NCBI GenBank assembly: GCA_963989245.1
Contig: OZ022345.1
Location: 44,756,470 to 44,820,469, forward strand
Length of the DNA: 64,000 bases
Direction of reading: 5' to 3'
Source: Nansenia antarctica
Taxonomy: Eukaryota > Chordata > Actinopteri > Argentiniformes > Microstomatidae
Shown: piece after piece, positions 60,991 to 64,000 of the stretch
How the letters are laid out: every line of letters starts with the position of its first letter
How positions within the stretch are numbered: position 1 is the stretch's first letter
Program-made: the position numbers and the translations under genes
The notes under the pieces: model-generated
What the model was told of the DNA's origin: nothing
What the model saw: the letters and a program-made list of their open reading frames with translations, nothing else
Databases searched by the model: none

Positions 60991-62520
60991 TTGTTTCCAA
61001 AATATGATTGATGATGATGTCATATGTTCAATGTTTTACATATTTCCATATTGAGATAATTGTTCTTGTAGGCGAAAATGTGGTCATCTTGCCGATTACC
61101 GGTAGATCCATAAACGCGGTAAGATTTCACCATGTGATTTGTAGGCCTACCTGGCTTTTTCTATTTGTGTCGAATGGCAAACAATTAATGGAATGTTAGG
61201 TGAAACAGTGATACCTCGTGGACAACTACAGTACTACTGTTGAATGCACTGAAACAGCATTTCTATCAGAAAGTATTTCGAAATTGGTCTACATTGATTT
61301 CCTTATTATTTAACGGCCTTTCATTAATAGATTTCCATGAATCCTTGAATAAATAGCCAGGTGTTAAACATAGAGCATTATTATTATTTTATTTTTTTCA
61401 GGATTCATATCCATTATTATCATTGTTTGATGTTCACTGAGAAGGAATCCAACTGCCTTGGACATTTGTCGATATTGTTTAGATGAGTTGACAGCCCATC
61501 ATTTTTTAAATGAAAATGTTAATGTAGAATTGTATCACTGTTTGCAAACATACTGTTTTCAGTTATGTAACCCTGTCATCTGCCAGCATTCAGATTTCCA
61601 CAGTCCTCATGTTGCTCATTACCCTCACCTCAGTGCCTACCCACAAAACCAATGCCCAGTGACATAGAGGCTGCTTCTCTACAATACAGTCATGAATCTC
61701 CAGTAATCCAGTAATCTGTATGCATCCTCAGAGGTGTATAAACCCATCCATATATTATAGAAATCTTTGAGTATCCATAAGCAGTGTATACAGTCGAATT
61801 GAAAGTTAAGAACAGATAGAAAGACCAAAGAGAGTGGTTTGCATCAGGCCTGGCTGGTTTCTGCCCTGTGGTGTAGCCACTTATTGTCGCTCACTGTTCT
61901 GGGACGGCATGCCTGAATGCTCCCTCTCAAAACCAGGCCGTGCATATGAGCCACAGGCCTCTGTGCCTCTGCTTGTCTCCTGAAAGCGGGTGAATGCCAG
62001 TATCAGGCCATTGGCCTTTCTCCTGTGCCAGGCAGGAATTTTAATGAGCTTGTTAGGGTGCTGAACTTTTGATCATAAGAACAAAACAGCAGTTCGCTGA
62101 AGGTGAAGTTGCATAGTTGAGGCAAGGAGAGACATCAGCAACTACAGTGTTGATGGTGAGATCACTCGTTTAAGATCTAATCACATGATCTCATGCATTC
62201 TTTCAGTGTTACGCAACCATTGAGGTGCAGATAGACCCAAACATTATTATTCGTTGGAGTGTTTGTGGTGTATATCCTTCCTTAGGGTGAATTATCAGTT
62301 GTTGCATCTGGCACAAACATCTCTCCTGTGAGGGTTTTGAACACAATAAATCAACATACATCCATCTGTTTGGTATATATAACAGAGCAGTAGAGATGTT
62401 TCTGTTATTATGTTCTGATTATGGGATAAGACTTTGTTCAACCATTGCATGAATGACTACATTTTATAGACTAGTGTTTAGTTATTTGGTGACATACATT
62501 TCCCCTCAAAAGCATTTTAT
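60991..62520. other. Upstream flank, no feature seen
   Basis: Unique sequence of mixed composition. No open frame with recognisable similarity, and no repeat that I can name. Confidence 0.6.
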
Positions 62521-62527
62521 GTTGTAT

Positions 62528-62900
62528 TGAATGAATGAATGAATGAATGAATGAATGAATGAATGAATGGTCTTTATTGTCATTGATATAGTACAGGTAC
62601 CAAACAACGACATTTGGGAGGGGGGGCTCCCCTGGTGCTAGGAAAAAAACTAAAAACAAGAAGGGAAAAGAGCTGGTTTACATAAATAAAGGCTATGTAC
62701 ACTATCCACTATACTATACTATACAAATAAAACACTGTGCTGTACTCTATGCTATGCTATACCTATTCTAACATTTCCTATCTCTGAACCTTATGTACCC
62801 GAGGGTTGTCATATTGCACATAGTGTTATTGCACATTCATTTAAAGTGTCGCAGTTTGCAGTTTTGAAATGTTCACAGTTGTGTTTCAGTATTGCACTTG
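62528..62900 (-). mobile_element. LINE 3' UTR-like fragment with (TTCA)n tail
   Basis: (GAAT)n at 62528-62569 followed by GGTCTTTATTGTCATTGATA; on the minus strand this is TATCAATGACAATAAAGACC then (CATT)n. Such ends close several fish LINE families. Downstream TATTGCACATAGTG/TTATTGCACATTC motifs are typical of the same 3' UTRs. The right limit is uncertain. Confidence 0.5.
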
Positions 62901-63214
62901 ATTTCAATCTAGTAGCTGCCATCAAATTGTCTAGATTGTCCAGGGCCTAGAACCTAATACATAATGATACTTTGCATGTATAACAGAACTCCCTGTTGAT
63001 TGTATGATAGCATGCTTTATATCACATCCATCTCTGGGTTCCACTATGTAGACAAACAAACTGTTATTGGCCCTGACTGCACTGCATCTCAAAAGTACAT
63101 ACTCTATGATGGCATGGAATTGATGGCTAGTACATTTGTAGAGAAACATTGCCACCTAGTGATGGATGGGGGTAACACCGTTTCTTTATTCAGTAAAGAT
63201 ACATTCATTCAATT

Positions 63215-63420
63215 AAGATGAGATTAGATTCAACTTTATTGTCATTGCACAGAGTACTGGGTCAACCAAACATAGTTTGGCATCTAACCAGGTAGTACAA
63301 ATAGTGTCACAGTGAAAAAGACATGATATGTAGACAGTGCATGGTATTACAGTATGAGGTATTGCAGTTAGTATAAATAAATGAATATAAAAGGTGAAAC
63401 ATGATGTGATTATCAATATG
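63215..63420 (-). mobile_element. LINE or SINE 3'-end fragment
   Basis: On the minus strand GTGCAATGACAATAAAGTTG followed by AATCTAATCTCATC; the same GACAATAAAG ending as the preceding fragment. No coding part is visible. Confidence 0.45.
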
Positions 63421-63449
63421 ATCTGTAGAGTATGATATATACAGAAAAA

Positions 63450-63816
63450 GAATGAATGAATGAATGAATGAATGAAAGCTTTATTTCGAACATGTGTAAA
63501 AAGAAATAGTTATAACAACAAAAGACAAAACAAAAACAAGAAAAAACAAAACAAAAACAAGAAAAAACTAAACAAAACAAAAAACACTATTTACTTAACA
63601 TGTCCGAAAAGGAGTAGGAAGAAGCATAAGCTTATTTAATCCTACCCCTTCTCCAATAATCAGAGATTAATAATTAATAATCTGCAGTTGACTTCAATAT
63701 TAATATAATATATTTTTAAAATTAAATCAAATTTATTAACATATTTACATATTTACCAACAATAGAAAACAGATAATGTAAATAAACAAATAATCTGTGA
63801 AAACAACTGGTGACTA
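63450..63816 (-). mobile_element. LINE 3' UTR with (TTCA)n tail
   Basis: On the minus strand the element ends in TTCGAAATAAAGCTTTCATT and (CATT)n (63450-63476). An A/C-rich CAAAACAAAAACAAG stretch lies inside. It follows directly on the reverse-transcriptase C-terminus at 63817. Confidence 0.7.
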
Positions 63817-63999
63817 TTAAAGCCCTTCTTCCTCCTCGTACCTGGTGAAAACCATGTTTTTATACCGCTTTTTGAACTGGGTCATGCTTGGACACCGCTT
63901 TAGCTCCACACTCAATCCGTTCCACAGCTTCACTCCACATATAGAAATACAAAAACGTTTTAACGTTGTACGTACATAAATATGTTTTAAATTTAACTC
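63817..63999 (-). CDS. LINE reverse-transcriptase C-terminus (Rex1/Babar-like), partial
   Basis: 60 open codons that enter from beyond the right edge and stop at TAA (63817-63819). The protein includes CGVKLWNGLSVELKRCPS and then MTQFKKRYKNMVFTRYEEEE. The pattern VKLWN.L...L..C.S...FKK.YK is the usual end of LINE ORF2 proteins of the Rex1/Babar type, by memory. The rest of the reverse transcriptase lies outside, so I cannot say whether the copy is intact. Opposite strand to the LINE remnant at 12606. Confidence 0.7.
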   Translation of the reverse strand, partial: ELNLKHIYVRTTLKRFCISICGVKLWNGLSVELKRCPSMTQFKKRYKNMVFTRYEEEEGL

Positions 64000-64000
64000 C

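Overview
The window is intronic and exonic DNA of a ray-finned (teleost) fish. It carries the 5' part of one large gene on the minus strand, the zinc-finger transcription factor gli2 of the Hedgehog pathway. Long introns, dense CA/AG microsatellites, hAT and PIF/Harbinger elements, tRNA-derived SINEs and LINE 3' tails fit a teleost. I cannot tell gli2a from gli2b or name the species.

Layout, in the direction of transcription (right to left). 59829-64000 holds a possible promoter and non-coding first exon, and further upstream several LINE 3' ends, including a LINE reverse-transcriptase C-terminus cut by the right edge. 47634-47771 is the exon with the start codon. A 24.3-kb intron follows (23318-47633) with few genes' worth of signal: a diverged tandem duplication, a THAP-like fragment, a Harbinger MITE and microsatellites. 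Coding exons 2-9 lie at 23212-23317, 15613-15815, 13247-13438, 6183-6384, 5805-6003, 4642-4752, 3580-3720 and 706-855. All nine coding exons join in phase (1419 nt, 473 codons). They encode the N-terminal region, the Sufu-binding SYGHLS motif, zinc fingers 1 and 2, and the first Cys of finger 3. Fingers 3-5 and the large C-terminal activator exon lie beyond position 1.

No second protein-coding gene is convincing. The rest is intron. The most notable structure is how repeats crowd the splice sites of this one gene. Exon 7 (in-frame, skippable) has a 238-bp (CT)n tract as the polypyrimidine tract of its acceptor and a LINE tail ending within about 10 bp of its donor. Exon 8, which starts zinc finger 1, has a (UG)n tract about 45 nt upstream of its acceptor. 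A complete 1.3-kb hAT element with 16-bp inverted repeats and 8-bp target duplication sits inside an older short repeat that recurs elsewhere in the window.
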